A stretch of 64,000 nucleotides of DNA from JACCXG01 sp963785755 (GTDB lineage: Bacteria > Acidobacteriota > Vicinamibacteria > Vicinamibacterales > 2-12-FULL-66-21): the NCBI GenBank assembly GCA_963785755.1, contig CAWAXG010000071.1:558001-622000 (forward strand), written 5' to 3'. The stretch's first letter is position 1; every line of letters starts with the position of its first letter. The notes beneath the pieces are model-generated. The model searched no databases. It saw only the letters and a program-made list of their open reading frames with translations, and was not told the origin of the DNA. Shown piece by piece: positions 16,666 to 26,087 of the stretch. The position numbers and the translations under genes were made by a program.

Positions 16666-18663
16666 ATGCGATCGAGGAGCGCGGGATGGCTGCCGTCGCT
16701 GGCCGTGGGGGTGATGGTCGTCGCGTTCACGATGAATCAGGAGCCGGCGGCGATGCAGGGCCGATGGTGGCTCGATCAGCCCATCCGGTTCATCCAGACG
16801 AACCTCAGCGAAACGAACTCCACCGTCGATCCCAAAGCGCTCGTCGCGGCGGTCGCCGACTTCCGCGCCAACACGTTTCTGATGAACATGGGCGGGATCG
16901 TCGCGCAGTATCCGACGCGCGTTCCCTTCCACTATCCAAGCACGCATCTGCCCGCCGGGCGCGATCTGTTCGGTGACGTCGTCCGCGACGCGCACGCGAG
17001 GGGTATCCGGGTGGTGGGCCGGTTCGACCTGAGCAAGACCCAGAAGCCGGTCTTCGATGCGCATCCGGAATGGTTCTTCAAACGCACCAACGGTGAGCCG
17101 GCGATTTACAACGGCCTGTACTCGACGTGCATCAACGGCGGCTATTACCGCCAGCATGCGCTCACGATTCTTGCCGAAGCGCTCGAGCGCTACGAAGTCG
17201 ACGGTCTGTTCTTCAACATGTTCGGGAATCCGTCGAGCGATTACAGCGGCCAGCCGATGGGCCCGTGCCAGTGCGAGGCCTGCCAGGTCCGATATCGCGC
17301 GCGCCACGGCCGCCCCGTCCCGGCGGCGGCTGACGCCGACTACCAGGCATTCATGGCCGAATCCTCCCGCGAAGTCGCGGCGTCGATTGCGGAGCTGATC
17401 CACCGCAAGCGCCCCCAGGCCGCGTTTCTGACCTACATCAAGGACCACACCGACGGGATCATGTCGGAGTCGAACACCGCGGTCGGCCGCGCCCTTCCGC
17501 TCTGGCCGTACTCGGCGAGCGACAACGTGAACCGGGCGCTCGGTTCGGAGCCGGGGAAGATGGCGTTCAACCTCGCGATGAGCTTCGTCGATTTTCCGTG
17601 GCGCTACGCTCACGTGCCGCAGCCGGAAATCCAGCTGCGGCTCTACCAGAACATGGCGCACGGCGGGCCTCCCGCGCTGGCCATCGTCGGCCCGATGGAT
17701 CAGGAGGACCGGAACGCGCTGATCGCGGCCAAGCCGGTATTCGCCTGGCATGCCGACCACGAGGACCTCTACGTCAGTCAGAAGAACGCGGCGCGCGTGC
17801 TGCTGCTCGCCGGCGGCGATACCGCGGCGTATCGCGGCTTCTTCCGTCTCCTCTCGGAGCAGCACATTCCGTTCGTCGTCTCGGAGAACCTGCGGTGGCT
17901 GGACGACGGAAACCGCCGCTTCGATCTCGTGATTGCGCCCAGCCGGCCGTCGAAGGAGCTCGAGCGCTACGTCCGCGAAGGGGGCCGCCTCCTCGTCGCG
18001 GGCGTCGTCCCGCCGGCGCTGCCGATCGGGCGCGTCGTCGGCAAGCGAACGGCAACGCAGGGCTACTGGCGAGTGCACGATCATGGACTGCTGCCGTCGT
18101 TGAAGAACACGAAATTGATCTTCATCGATGGCGAGTACGTCGAGCTCGAGCCGCTGGCGAAGCCGCTGCTCACGTTGATCCCGACGGCGATGTTCGGGCC
18201 CCCCGAGAAAGTCTGGGGCGACAAAACAGAGACGACGATCCCGGGATTGGCGCTCGGCGAGTACCAGAAGGGCAGCGTGGCCTACATTCCCTGGGACGTG
18301 GGGGGCTTGTATTACCGTCACAGCTCGCCGGGGCACGCGGGCCTGATCGCGGATGTCATCGACCGCCTGCTCCCGGGCGGCCGTCAGCTGAAGACCAACG
18401 CGCACCCGCTGGTCGAGATGACCCTCATGGAGCAGCCCGGGCGCAAACGCACGCTCGTGCACCTGGTGAACGCCACGGGCCACTCCGGGACTGCGTATTT
18501 TCCGCCGGTCCCTTTGAGTGACATCCGCATCGAGCTGGCGCGCGGATTCACCAGCGCGATGGCGGTTGGCTCGAACAGCAAGCTCCCGGTTTCCGGCACG
18601 GGACCGTATCGGGGCTTCACGCTGCCGCGTCTCAACGCCTACGAGGTCATCGTCCTCGAGTAG
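16666..18663 (+). CDS. Secreted putative glycoside hydrolase (GHL6/GH42-like TIM barrel)
   Basis: 665 residues; GGAGG at 16653-16657 supports the start. A hydrophobic N terminus (SLAVGVMVVAFTM) is a likely signal. Residues about 35-330 look like a TIM barrel related to hypothetical glycosyl hydrolase 6 and alpha-fucosidase-like families (ARGIRVVGRFDLSK, DGLFFNMFGN). A beta-galactosidase trimerisation-like alpha/beta domain follows (about 360-560), then a beta-rich tail. A Cys pair occurs in CQCEAC. Catalytic residues cannot be assigned by eye, and the substrate is unknown. Confidence 0.6.
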   Translation: MRSRSAGWLPSLAVGVMVVAFTMNQEPAAMQGRWWLDQPIRFIQTNLSETNSTVDPKALVAAVADFRANTFLMNMGGIVAQYPTRVPFHYPSTHLPAGRDLFGDVVRDAHARGIRVVGRFDLSKTQKPVFDAHPEWFFKRTNGEPAIYNGLYSTCINGGYYRQHALTILAEALERYEVDGLFFNMFGNPSSDYSGQPMGPCQCEACQVRYRARHGRPVPAAADADYQAFMAESSREVAASIAELIHRKRPQAAFLTYIKDHTDGIMSESNTAVGRALPLWPYSASDNVNRALGSEPGKMAFNLAMSFVDFPWRYAHVPQPEIQLRLYQNMAHGGPPALAIVGPMDQEDRNALIAAKPVFAWHADHEDLYVSQKNAARVLLLAGGDTAAYRGFFRLLSEQHIPFVVSENLRWLDDGNRRFDLVIAPSRPSKELERYVREGGRLLVAGVVPPALPIGRVVGKRTATQGYWRVHDHGLLPSLKNTKLIFIDGEYVELEPLAKPLLTLIPTAMFGPPEKVWGDKTETTIPGLALGEYQKGSVAYIPWDVGGLYYRHSSPGHAGLIADVIDRLLPGGRQLKTNAHPLVEMTLMEQPGRKRTLVHLVNATGHSGTAYFPPVPLSDIRIELARGFTSAMAVGSNSKLPVSGTGPYRGFTLPRLNAYEVIVLE

Positions 18664-18676
18664 AGGCCGGCAGACT

Positions 18677-19804
18677 TCAGCGTCCGGCGTCCTCGTAACA
18701 CCGCTCGTACATCGGCACGACGCGTTCGACGCAGAATGCGCGGGCGACGTGCTGCCGCGCATTGTGCGCGATCTCCCGGTGCAGCGCCGGGTCCTCGAGA
18801 ACCTTGACGGCGCTGGCCGCCATGCCGTCGAGATCGTTGGGGTCGTGCAGAAAGCCGGTGCGCCCGTGCTCGATGACTTCCGGCAGCCCGCCGACATTCG
18901 ACGCGACGACCGGGACTTCGCACGCCATTGCCTCCAGCGCCGCCAGGCCGAAGCTCTCCTGGGCCGAGGGCAGCAGGAACACGTCGGCTGCAGACAGCAG
19001 CGGAATCACGCCCTCCTGCGCGCCGAGCGCGTTCACGAGATGGGATACGCCAAGCTCGCGCCCGAGCCGGTAGACCGTGCCGAGCTCGGGACCGTCACCG
19101 ACGAGCAGCAGCCGCGCCGGGACCTTCTCGGCGATGCGCGCGAACACGTGCATGACCGCGTCGATTCGCTTCACCGGCCGGAAGTTCGAGACGTGGATCA
19201 CGACCTTGTCGGCCCCGGAGTTGGAGAACCGCTGGCGAAGGAGCGGGACGTCGACGCGCAGGAAGACGCTGCAGTCGAGGAAATTCGGAATGACGGTGAT
19301 ATCGCGATGGACGCCGAGCTCGCCCCTCGTGGCCGCGGCCAGGCTGCGCGACACGGCGGTCACCGCATCCGACTGCTCGATCGAGAACGCGACGATCTCC
19401 GAGAACGACGGGTCGTTGCCGACCAGCGTGATGTCCGTGCCATGCAGCGTCGTCACGACGCGCGGCGGATCGCCGGATGATTCGAGCACCTGCTTGGCGA
19501 GGAGCGCGGCCGTCGCATGCGGGATGGCGTAATGCGCGTGCACGATGTCGAGATCGAACTGCCGCGCGACCTGAACCAGCTTGTTCGCGAGCGAGATGAC
19601 GTATTGCGGCTCGCGGAACAGCGGGTAGGCCGGCGTGTGGACCTGATGGAACGACAGGTCGGCATGAAACTCGTTGAGCCGGAAGGGCATGTCGCTGCTG
19701 ACCAGGTGGACTCGATGGCTCCTCGCCGCCAGAGCCTTGGCGAGCTCGGTCGCGACGACGCCGCTCCCGCCGACCGATGCGTAACAGACGATGCCGATGT
19801 TCAC
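18677..19804 (-). CDS. bshA: N-acetyl-alpha-D-glucosaminyl L-malate synthase
   Basis: A 375-residue GT4 glycosyltransferase that makes GlcNAc-malate from UDP-GlcNAc and L-malate, the first step of bacillithiol synthesis. The N terminus (MNIGIVCYASVGGSGVVATE) and the GT4 donor-site pattern (ESFGLAALEAMACEVPVVAS) match BshA. It lies seven bases downstream of bshB1 in the same direction, the biosynthetic partner, which makes the specific assignment strong. Confidence 0.93.
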   Translation of the reverse strand: MNIGIVCYASVGGSGVVATELAKALAARSHRVHLVSSDMPFRLNEFHADLSFHQVHTPAYPLFREPQYVISLANKLVQVARQFDLDIVHAHYAIPHATAALLAKQVLESSGDPPRVVTTLHGTDITLVGNDPSFSEIVAFSIEQSDAVTAVSRSLAAATRGELGVHRDITVIPNFLDCSVFLRVDVPLLRQRFSNSGADKVVIHVSNFRPVKRIDAVMHVFARIAEKVPARLLLVGDGPELGTVYRLGRELGVSHLVNALGAQEGVIPLLSAADVFLLPSAQESFGLAALEAMACEVPVVASNVGGLPEVIEHGRTGFLHDPNDLDGMAASAVKVLEDPALHREIAHNARQHVARAFCVERVVPMYERCYEDAGR

Positions 19805-19811
19805 GGTGATG

Positions 19812-20534
19812 TCAGGCTGGTCCGCGGGGATCGTGCTTGAACAGATGCGGGCGCACGATCGGATCCCGCACGACGAGGCCTTCCGCGAAGCGGACGCCGG
19901 CGACCGCGCCGAACTGCGCGTCGCGACTCTCGATCAGCTGCTGGAACAGCTCGGAGGTCAATCGCGTGGAGACCGCGTCCCCGGTGTTCGGAGCGAACTG
20001 GGTGCGATGGCAGGCGAGCGCGCTCCGCTTCTTCTCGTAGTGATCGGTCACGTCGACCACGAACGAGGGGGCTACTGAATCGTTGATGAAGTAGTAGCAG
20101 ATCCACTGGGTGGCCCAGGGATCGGCGCCGGCCTCGTAGCGGCGCAGCCGCGCGTTGAAGACCGCCTCGGTCAGCACGCTGCTGGCGGCGACGTGATCGG
20201 GATGACGGTCCGACCAGTAGGGAATGGCGACCGTGCGCGGCCGCGCTTCGCGAATCGTCGCGGCGGCCTGGCGCACCTGCCCGGGATCGCGGCCGATGCC
20301 CCGATCCGGCCAGCGCAGATTGATGCGCCAGTCCGCGCCGAGCACCGCCCGCGCCGCCTCAGCCTCGGCGAGCCGCTCTTCCACCGTGCCATTGCTCCCC
20401 ATCTCCCCGGCCGTGAGGTCGCACAGCCCGACCCGATGGCCAAGCGAGACATGCCTGGCAATCGTGCCGCCCAGGCCGATCTCGAGGTCGTCGGGATGGG
20501 GGCCGAAGACGAATAGGTCGACGGAGGGCGGCAT
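19812..20534 (-). CDS. bshB1: Bacillithiol biosynthesis deacetylase BshB1
   Basis: A 240-residue LmbE/PIG-L-family zinc deacetylase. The metal motif GPHPDDLEIG is near the N terminus and the second His-containing motif (SDRHPDHVAAS) is near residue 105. It removes the acetyl group from GlcNAc-malate. Cotranscribed with bshA. The LTAGEMGSNGTVEERLAEAE segment is typical of BshB1. The final enzyme, BshC, is not in the window. Confidence 0.93.
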   Translation of the reverse strand: MPPSVDLFVFGPHPDDLEIGLGGTIARHVSLGHRVGLCDLTAGEMGSNGTVEERLAEAEAARAVLGADWRINLRWPDRGIGRDPGQVRQAAATIREARPRTVAIPYWSDRHPDHVAASSVLTEAVFNARLRRYEAGADPWATQWICYYFINDSVAPSFVVDVTDHYEKKRSALACHRTQFAPNTGDAVSTRLTSELFQQLIESRDAQFGAVAGVRFAEGLVVRDPIVRPHLFKHDPRGPA

Positions 20535-20535
20535 G

Positions 20536-20780
20536 TGTTACGTCCTACGTCCTACGCGCTGCGTGCTCACGTGCTTAGGTGCTGCGTCCTACGTGCGCAC
20601 GTGCTACGTGACGTGCTACGTGCGCACGTGCGACGAGCGTGCCACGTGCTCACGCCCTGCTCGGAGCGTAGGACGTAGCACGTGGATGAGCACGTCAGCA
20701 CGTAGCACGAGAAGCACGTGTGCACGTAAGCATGTAGCACGTAAAGCACGTGAGCACGTAGAACGTATGACGTGGCACGT
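20536..20780. repeat. CACGTGCTA-rich long inverted repeat
   Basis: About 245 bases built from degenerate CTACGT/GCACGTG words. The left part (from 20538, TCCTACGTCCTACGCGCTGC) is the approximate reverse complement of the right part ending CGTGGCACGT near 20780. It separates bshB1 from the peroxiredoxin core and is read through by the peroxiredoxin frame. A shorter tract of the same words is at 45817-45875. Confidence 0.85.
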
Positions 20781-21448
20781 TTCCACCTACCCCGCGGCTG
20801 CGGCACAATCCTGATGTATGGCTTCGGGGCTTTCCAGCCGTCCGGGTACTTCGTCTTCGCCTCGTCATCGCTGACCGAGCCGGCGATGATCACGTCCTCG
20901 CCGTGTTTCCAGTTCGCGGGCGTCGCGACCTTGTGCTGGGCGGTGAGCTGCAGGGAGTCGATCACCCTCAGGACCTCGTCGAAGTTGCGGCCGGTCGTCA
21001 TCGGATAGACGAGAATCAGCTTGACCTTCTTGTCGGGGCCGACCACGAAGACGTTGCGCACGGTCATGTTGTCGGCGGCGGTCCTGCCCTCGGAGGTGCC
21101 CTCGAGCGCGGCCGGCAGCATCCCGTACAGCTTCGACACGCTGAGAGTCGTGTCGCCGATCATCGGGTAGTTCGGGGCGTGCCCCTGCGTTTCCTTGATG
21201 TCATTCGACCAGCGCCGGTGGTTGTCCACGGGATCGACGCTGAGGCCGATCACTTTCACGTTGCGGCGATCGAATTCCGGCTTGATCTTCGCCATGTATC
21301 CGAGCTCGGTCGTGCACACCGGCGTGAAATCCTTGGGGTGCGAGAAGAGCACCGCCCACGAATTGCCGATCCACTCGTGAAAGCGGAGCGGGCCGTCGGT
21401 GGTATCCGCCTCGAAGTCCGGCGCGACGTCGCCAATCTGAAGAGCCAT
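20567..21448 (-). CDS. 1-Cys (Prx6-type) peroxiredoxin with repeat-derived C-terminal extension
   Basis: 293 residues. Residues 1-218 are a complete Prx6-type peroxiredoxin: HPKDFTPVCTTE with peroxidatic Cys45, then TTGRNFDEVLRVIDSLQ and the family's normal end YIRIVPQP. It reduces peroxides using a thiol. ATG 21448 follows AGGAGG. The last ~75 residues (from about nt 20794 to 20567) are Cys/His/Thr/Arg-rich and encoded by the inverted repeat, so they are probably not a conserved domain. Proximity to bshB1-bshA suggests a bacillithiol-linked reductant (inference). Confidence 0.85.
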   Translation of the reverse strand: MALQIGDVAPDFEADTTDGPLRFHEWIGNSWAVLFSHPKDFTPVCTTELGYMAKIKPEFDRRNVKVIGLSVDPVDNHRRWSNDIKETQGHAPNYPMIGDTTLSVSKLYGMLPAALEGTSEGRTAADNMTVRNVFVVGPDKKVKLILVYPMTTGRNFDEVLRVIDSLQLTAQHKVATPANWKHGEDVIIAGSVSDDEAKTKYPDGWKAPKPYIRIVPQPRGRWKRATSYVLRAHVLYVLHAYVHTCFSCYVLTCSSTCYVLRSEQGVSTWHARRTCARSTSRSTCARRTQHLST

Positions 21449-21549
21449 CACAAACCTCCTGCATCTGCCTGTCTTGTCGGTTGGAACAGGACGAGGATAC
21501 TACGCGGCGACGGTCCGGCTGAAGCGCCCGCGATCCGCCCGGCTCCCGC

Positions 21550-22581
21550 TCAGCCCCGCGCCTGAATCGCAGCCTTCGTGCCGCTCAGAATCCTGCGCAG
21601 GGCATCGCGGCTGCGGTTCTGGACGGTGTAGCGGGCGAACCGGCGCATCAAGCCGTCGAGCGAGCGCGTGCGCGCGCGGTTGACCGCGATCATGTAGAAG
21701 TCCCCGCCGCCGGCGGCGATGGTGACGGTCACGCTCATCGCGGCGTCGAGATAGTGATCCGCGTAGACCTGGCTCGTCGCGATGAACGCCGCGTTCTGCG
21801 GCTCGCGCAGGCGATAGACGATCTGATGCGAGATCCGCACGATCGGCCGCACGCCGAAGTCCTCTTTCGTCCAGTAGAGCGTCTGCTCCGATCCGGCGGG
21901 CGGGTGCGGGCCGAGCTCCTGCAGATACGCGTGGAACTCGGGCGAGTACGAGGCGACGAATCCGTACTCGCGGAGCAGCAGCCCGATCTCGGCCGGCACG
22001 CTCAGCGGCTGTGCCCGGTTGACGTAGGTCGGCAGCGCTTTCCGTCCGGCCGTGATGTAGGCGGTCGCGTAGGCAGTCAGCACCTCGCGCCAGATCGAGG
22101 CCGACTCGCGCCGCCAGTCCGGGCTCCGCCAGTTCACGCCGCGCTGGAAGCGCGCCACGTCGGCCGCGCTCAGCCGGACCTGGCAGTCGCCGGGCCGGCA
22201 GTCGCGGAGGTTCAGGCTGTGCTCCTCGAGCGGAAGCTGATCGAGCTCGGAGGTCTTCGGCGGGATGCTCAGCCGCCCCGCGTCGAGCACGAGCGCGCTT
22301 CGCTCGAGGTTCTCGATGTCGCGATACCGGTCGATGAGCGCCTCGCGCGACCCGGTGATGCGAACCGCGCCGACGACCGCGATCTCGCGGGCATCGGTTT
22401 CCACCAGCCGGGCAACGCTTTCGCCGCGCTCGACCGAGGCCCACTCCGCATCGCTGAACTGGCCAACCGACCGCAGCAGGTCGCGGGGCGACGGGACGGA
22501 AGTCGACGCTCCTGCGCCGAAACCGGCGGCGACTGAAGAGGCCGTCAGGAAAGTGACCGCCAGGGCCTGCGCCGACCACAT
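21550..22581 (-). CDS. Secreted protein of unknown function
   Basis: 343 residues from ATG 22581. A clear signal peptide (WSAQALAVTFLTASSVAAG) is followed by a soluble domain without a motif I can name. It has a close Cys pair (CRPGDC) near residue 135 and repeated R/W-rich helices; the last third alternates beta strands (ISHQIVYRL, AAMSVTVTIAAGGGDFYMI). The antisense frame is open but meaningless. It lies 101 bases upstream of the peroxiredoxin gene in the same direction and may share its transcript. Confidence 0.65.
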   Translation of the reverse strand: MWSAQALAVTFLTASSVAAGFGAGASTSVPSPRDLLRSVGQFSDAEWASVERGESVARLVETDAREIAVVGAVRITGSREALIDRYRDIENLERSALVLDAGRLSIPPKTSELDQLPLEEHSLNLRDCRPGDCQVRLSAADVARFQRGVNWRSPDWRRESASIWREVLTAYATAYITAGRKALPTYVNRAQPLSVPAEIGLLLREYGFVASYSPEFHAYLQELGPHPPAGSEQTLYWTKEDFGVRPIVRISHQIVYRLREPQNAAFIATSQVYADHYLDAAMSVTVTIAAGGGDFYMIAVNRARTRSLDGLMRRFARYTVQNRSRDALRRILSGTKAAIQARG

Positions 22582-22807
22582 CGGGATGATCGAGGCTATT
22601 GTACGCTTGTAGGTTCCATGGCGGCCTGGCGGCGCGTCGATCCCATGAGCCGCTCGACGTCCGGCGGTCAACCTGGGGAGTTTTTCACGGCGATTGGGAA
22701 AAAAGCACGGGCGCGTCTGGCGTGTTCGTGCGCAGCACTGAGCGTGTCTGCCCGAAGCACGCAGCACGTGGTTTGCAACGATCGGTCGCAGCCAGTCTGG
22801 AGGCGTT

Positions 22808-23755
22808 ATGAGTGTTCTTCCGTCGATCCTCTGTCCCATCGATTTCTCGGACGCCTCACGCGGCGCGCTGCGATACGCGGCAGCAGTGGCTGGCCACTTC
22901 GGCGCGCGGCTCATCCTGATGACCGTCGAGGATCCCCTCCTCACCGAAGCGTTGGACCTGGGGACCGGGGTCGCCTGGAGGCCGCAGGACAGTCGGGACG
23001 CGCTGGCCCAGTTCGCGGCGAAAGTGTTCGGGCCCGATCTGCCGCACGGGGTGACGTTCGAGTACGAGGTCGCGGTGGGAAAGCCCGCTCCGGAGATCCT
23101 GCGCGTCGCACGCCAGCACTCGTGCGATCTCGTTGTCATCAGCACGCATGGTCTCACCGGCGTCAGGAAGCTGTTCTTCGGTTCCACCACCGAGCGGGTG
23201 CTGCGTGAAACGACGCAGCCCGTACTGGTGACCCCGCCGTCCGACCCTGGTCCACTGCGGGTCGAGGACGTCCGGTCGATCCTCCGGCGCGTGCTCGTGC
23301 CGGTCGATCTCACGGCGGCGTCGGACCATCAGGTCAAAATCGGTGTCGGACTGGCCAGTGCGCTCAGTGTCCCCCTCATCCTTGCGAACGTCGTCGAGCC
23401 GGTCCGAAGCCGGTTCGCCAGCAAGCTGCATCTGCCTGGGTTCGAGGCCGATCGCCGGGCGCAGGCCGAAGATGGCCTCAGTGCGCTGATGACGACGCTG
23501 CCACCGGAGGCATCCGCTGAGGCGCTCGTCGCCTACGGAGATCCGGCAGAGGAGATCGCCAAGATCGCGCGCGACCGTCAAGCCGGGATCGTGGTGATGG
23601 GGCTGCACGCCTCGCCGCTCCTCGGACCGCGGATGGGATCGGTGACGTATCGCGTGCTCTGCCTGGTGTCCACGCTGGTGCTCGCCCTGCCGCCGCAGCC
23701 GGCGAAGGATCGACACGAAGACGAGTCGCCGGCACGAGTGACCTCGGTCAAGTGA
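22808..23755 (+). CDS. Tandem universal stress protein
   Basis: 315 residues forming two Usp domains (about 1-150 and 155-300). The first keeps the ATP-binding pattern STHGLTGVRKLFFGSTTERV; the second is looser (GLHASPLLGPRMGSVTYRV). A GGAGG directly upstream supports the ATG. Usp proteins bind nucleotides and accumulate under stress; the specific role is unknown. It is monocistronic by spacing. Confidence 0.88.
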   Translation: MSVLPSILCPIDFSDASRGALRYAAAVAGHFGARLILMTVEDPLLTEALDLGTGVAWRPQDSRDALAQFAAKVFGPDLPHGVTFEYEVAVGKPAPEILRVARQHSCDLVVISTHGLTGVRKLFFGSTTERVLRETTQPVLVTPPSDPGPLRVEDVRSILRRVLVPVDLTAASDHQVKIGVGLASALSVPLILANVVEPVRSRFASKLHLPGFEADRRAQAEDGLSALMTTLPPEASAEALVAYGDPAEEIAKIARDRQAGIVVMGLHASPLLGPRMGSVTYRVLCLVSTLVLALPPQPAKDRHEDESPARVTSVK

Positions 23756-23905
23756 GGCGCGTCCCATAGCGCTATAAGAGCCTGTGAGTTGATCCACGCG
23801 TAGCCCCGAGCCGCTCGGAGCCCGCCCGCCTCGCGACCTGGAACAGTTGATTATCAATTGTTGCCTGGTCCGCAGTAGGATCCCTCCGACATCAGCGGAG
23901 ATTTC

Positions 23906-26038
23906 ATGGATCCTTCCCGTCGAGAGTTCGTCGCGACCGGCCTCGCCGGTCTGGCGGCATTGTGCGTCCGGGATGATGCCGGACTGCACGCGGCCACCGG
24001 GCCCCCGGTAGAACTCCGCCCGGAGGACGGCTACAAGCTGTGGCTGCGGTTTGCGCCTCCCGGGGAGATCGGCGCTCGCTACGCACGCTCGGTGACGCGC
24101 GTCCTCGTGGAAGGGACCTCACCGACGTCGCAGGTCATCCGGCGTGAGCTCGAGTCGGCGCTCTCGAACATGCTCGGCGGCGCGATCCCGGCCGGCGGCC
24201 CCCTCAGCGACGGCACCGTCATCGCTGGCACACCGGCGAGCTCCTCGAGCATCCGCAGCCTCGGTTGGGGATCCGATCTGGCGAAAGCCGGCGCCGAGGG
24301 CTACGTGATGCGGTCTGCCCGCGTCGCGAATCGGTCCGCGATCGTGATTGCGTCGGAAGGGGAGATCGGCGCGCTGTACGGCGCGTTCCACTTCCTTCGG
24401 CTGATCCAGACCGCGCAGCCGATCGAGAAGCTCAACGTCGCCGAGCGTCCCGGAATCCAGCTGCGCCTCCTGAATCACTGGGACAACCTCAATGGCACGA
24501 TCGAGCGCGGCTACGCCGGACGTTCACTCTGGCAATGGAGCGATCTGCCCGGGAAGATCGACCCGCGCTACGTCGATTACGCGCGAGCGAACGCCTCCAT
24601 CGGCATCAATGGAGCGGTCGTCAACAACGTGAACGCGGATGTCCGGATCCTCTCGCCCGAGTACCTCGCCAAGGTCGCGGCGCTCGCAGAGGTGTGGCGG
24701 CCGTTCGGCGTCCGGATGTACCTTTCGGCCAACGTCGCGGCGCCGCTCCGGCTCGGCGGATTGAAGACGGCCGATCCGCTCGACGCGGGAGTCGCCGCCT
24801 GGTGGAAGGCCAAGGCCGCCGAGATCTACAAGCTGATTCCGGATTTCGGCGGGTTCACGGTCAAAGCGAACTCCGAAGGGCAGCCCGGGCCGAAGGATTA
24901 CGGCCGTACGCATGCGGAAGGCGCCAACGTGCTGGCCGATGCGCTGGCGCCGCACGGGGGCAGCGTCATCTGGCGGGCGTTCATCTACGACGAAGACGTG
25001 GATCCGGATCGCGCGAAGCGCGCGTACATCGAGTTCATGAAGCTCGATGGGCAGTTCCGGCCGAACGTGCTGATTCAGGTCAAGAACGGCGCGATCGACT
25101 TCCAGCCGCGCGAACCCTTCCATCCGCTCTTCGGCGCCCTGAAGCAGACGCCGGTGGTCGCCGAGATTCAGGCGACGCAGGAATACCTGGGGCAGGCGAA
25201 GCACCTCGTGTATCTCGGCACGATGTGGAAGGAGTTCCTCGACGCGGATACCCACGCGAAAGGTAAGGGCTCGACCGTCGCGAAGTCGATTCAGGGAGAG
25301 ATTCATCCGTACCGCCTGACGGGCATGGTATCGGTGGCGAATCCCGGCGTCGACACCAACTGGTGCGGCCATCATTTCTCGCAATCGAACTGGTACGCGT
25401 CCGGCCGGCTGGCGTGGAATCCCGGCCTGTCGGCGGAGCACATCGCCGACGAGTGGACGCGGATGACGTTCGGCAACGAGGCGACGACCGTGCAGACCAT
25501 CCGCACGATGATGATGGGATCGCGCGAGACGTTCGTGAACTACACGATGCCGCTCGGGCTGCACCATCTGATCGGCGGCGACCATTACGCGCCGATGCCC
25601 GAGAACGCCAAGTCGCAGCGTGCTGACTGGACGGCGACGTATTACCACCAGGCGTCAGCCGACGGCATCGGCTTCGACCGGACGATGAAAGGGAATCAGG
25701 CGGTTGCGCAGTACTTTCCTCCGGTGCGCGACATGTTCGACAACCTGAAGACCTGCCCGGAGGAATTCCTCCTCTGGTTTCACCGCTGCGGCTGGGACTA
25801 CCGGACGAAATCCGGCAAGCCGTTGTGGGACGCGCTTTGCGAGAAGTACCACCAGGGAGCCGCCGGCGCGGCGGCCATGCAGCGGACCTGGCAGACGCTC
25901 GCGGACCGGATCGATCCTCGACGGCACAAGGAAGTGGCGGATCGTCTCGCGATCCAGGCAGAGGACGCGGCGAAGTGGCGCGACCAGATCCTTCAGTATT
26001 TCCAGGCGTTCAGCAAACGCCCGATCGTGACGACGTAA
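23906..26038 (+). CDS. aguA: GH67 alpha-glucuronidase
   Basis: 710 residues, normal for GH67. A Tat-like signal (SRREFVATGLAGLAAL) begins at residue 4. Family blocks are visible: an N-terminal alpha/beta domain, then the barrel with LLNHWDNLNGTIERGYAG, KANSEGQPGPKDYGR and AEIQATQEYLGQ, which carry the catalytic region. It removes (4-O-methyl)glucuronic acid from the non-reducing ends of xylo-oligosaccharides. The CE15 esterase gene follows 49 bases downstream and acts on the same side chain, supporting a shared operon for glucuronoxylan use. Confidence 0.93.
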   Translation: MDPSRREFVATGLAGLAALCVRDDAGLHAATGPPVELRPEDGYKLWLRFAPPGEIGARYARSVTRVLVEGTSPTSQVIRRELESALSNMLGGAIPAGGPLSDGTVIAGTPASSSSIRSLGWGSDLAKAGAEGYVMRSARVANRSAIVIASEGEIGALYGAFHFLRLIQTAQPIEKLNVAERPGIQLRLLNHWDNLNGTIERGYAGRSLWQWSDLPGKIDPRYVDYARANASIGINGAVVNNVNADVRILSPEYLAKVAALAEVWRPFGVRMYLSANVAAPLRLGGLKTADPLDAGVAAWWKAKAAEIYKLIPDFGGFTVKANSEGQPGPKDYGRTHAEGANVLADALAPHGGSVIWRAFIYDEDVDPDRAKRAYIEFMKLDGQFRPNVLIQVKNGAIDFQPREPFHPLFGALKQTPVVAEIQATQEYLGQAKHLVYLGTMWKEFLDADTHAKGKGSTVAKSIQGEIHPYRLTGMVSVANPGVDTNWCGHHFSQSNWYASGRLAWNPGLSAEHIADEWTRMTFGNEATTVQTIRTMMMGSRETFVNYTMPLGLHHLIGGDHYAPMPENAKSQRADWTATYYHQASADGIGFDRTMKGNQAVAQYFPPVRDMFDNLKTCPEEFLLWFHRCGWDYRTKSGKPLWDALCEKYHQGAAGAAAMQRTWQTLADRIDPRRHKEVADRLAIQAEDAAKWRDQILQYFQAFSKRPIVTT

Positions 26039-26087
26039 GCCGGGCCGCGAGATCCTCCGCAGGCTGCGCAAGAAAGACGAGGTTCGA

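Noticed and set aside
22582..22807. tRNA or small RNA in the gap before the Usp gene
   Set aside because: No cloverleaf, T-loop GTTCRANNC or terminator-like hairpin was found.
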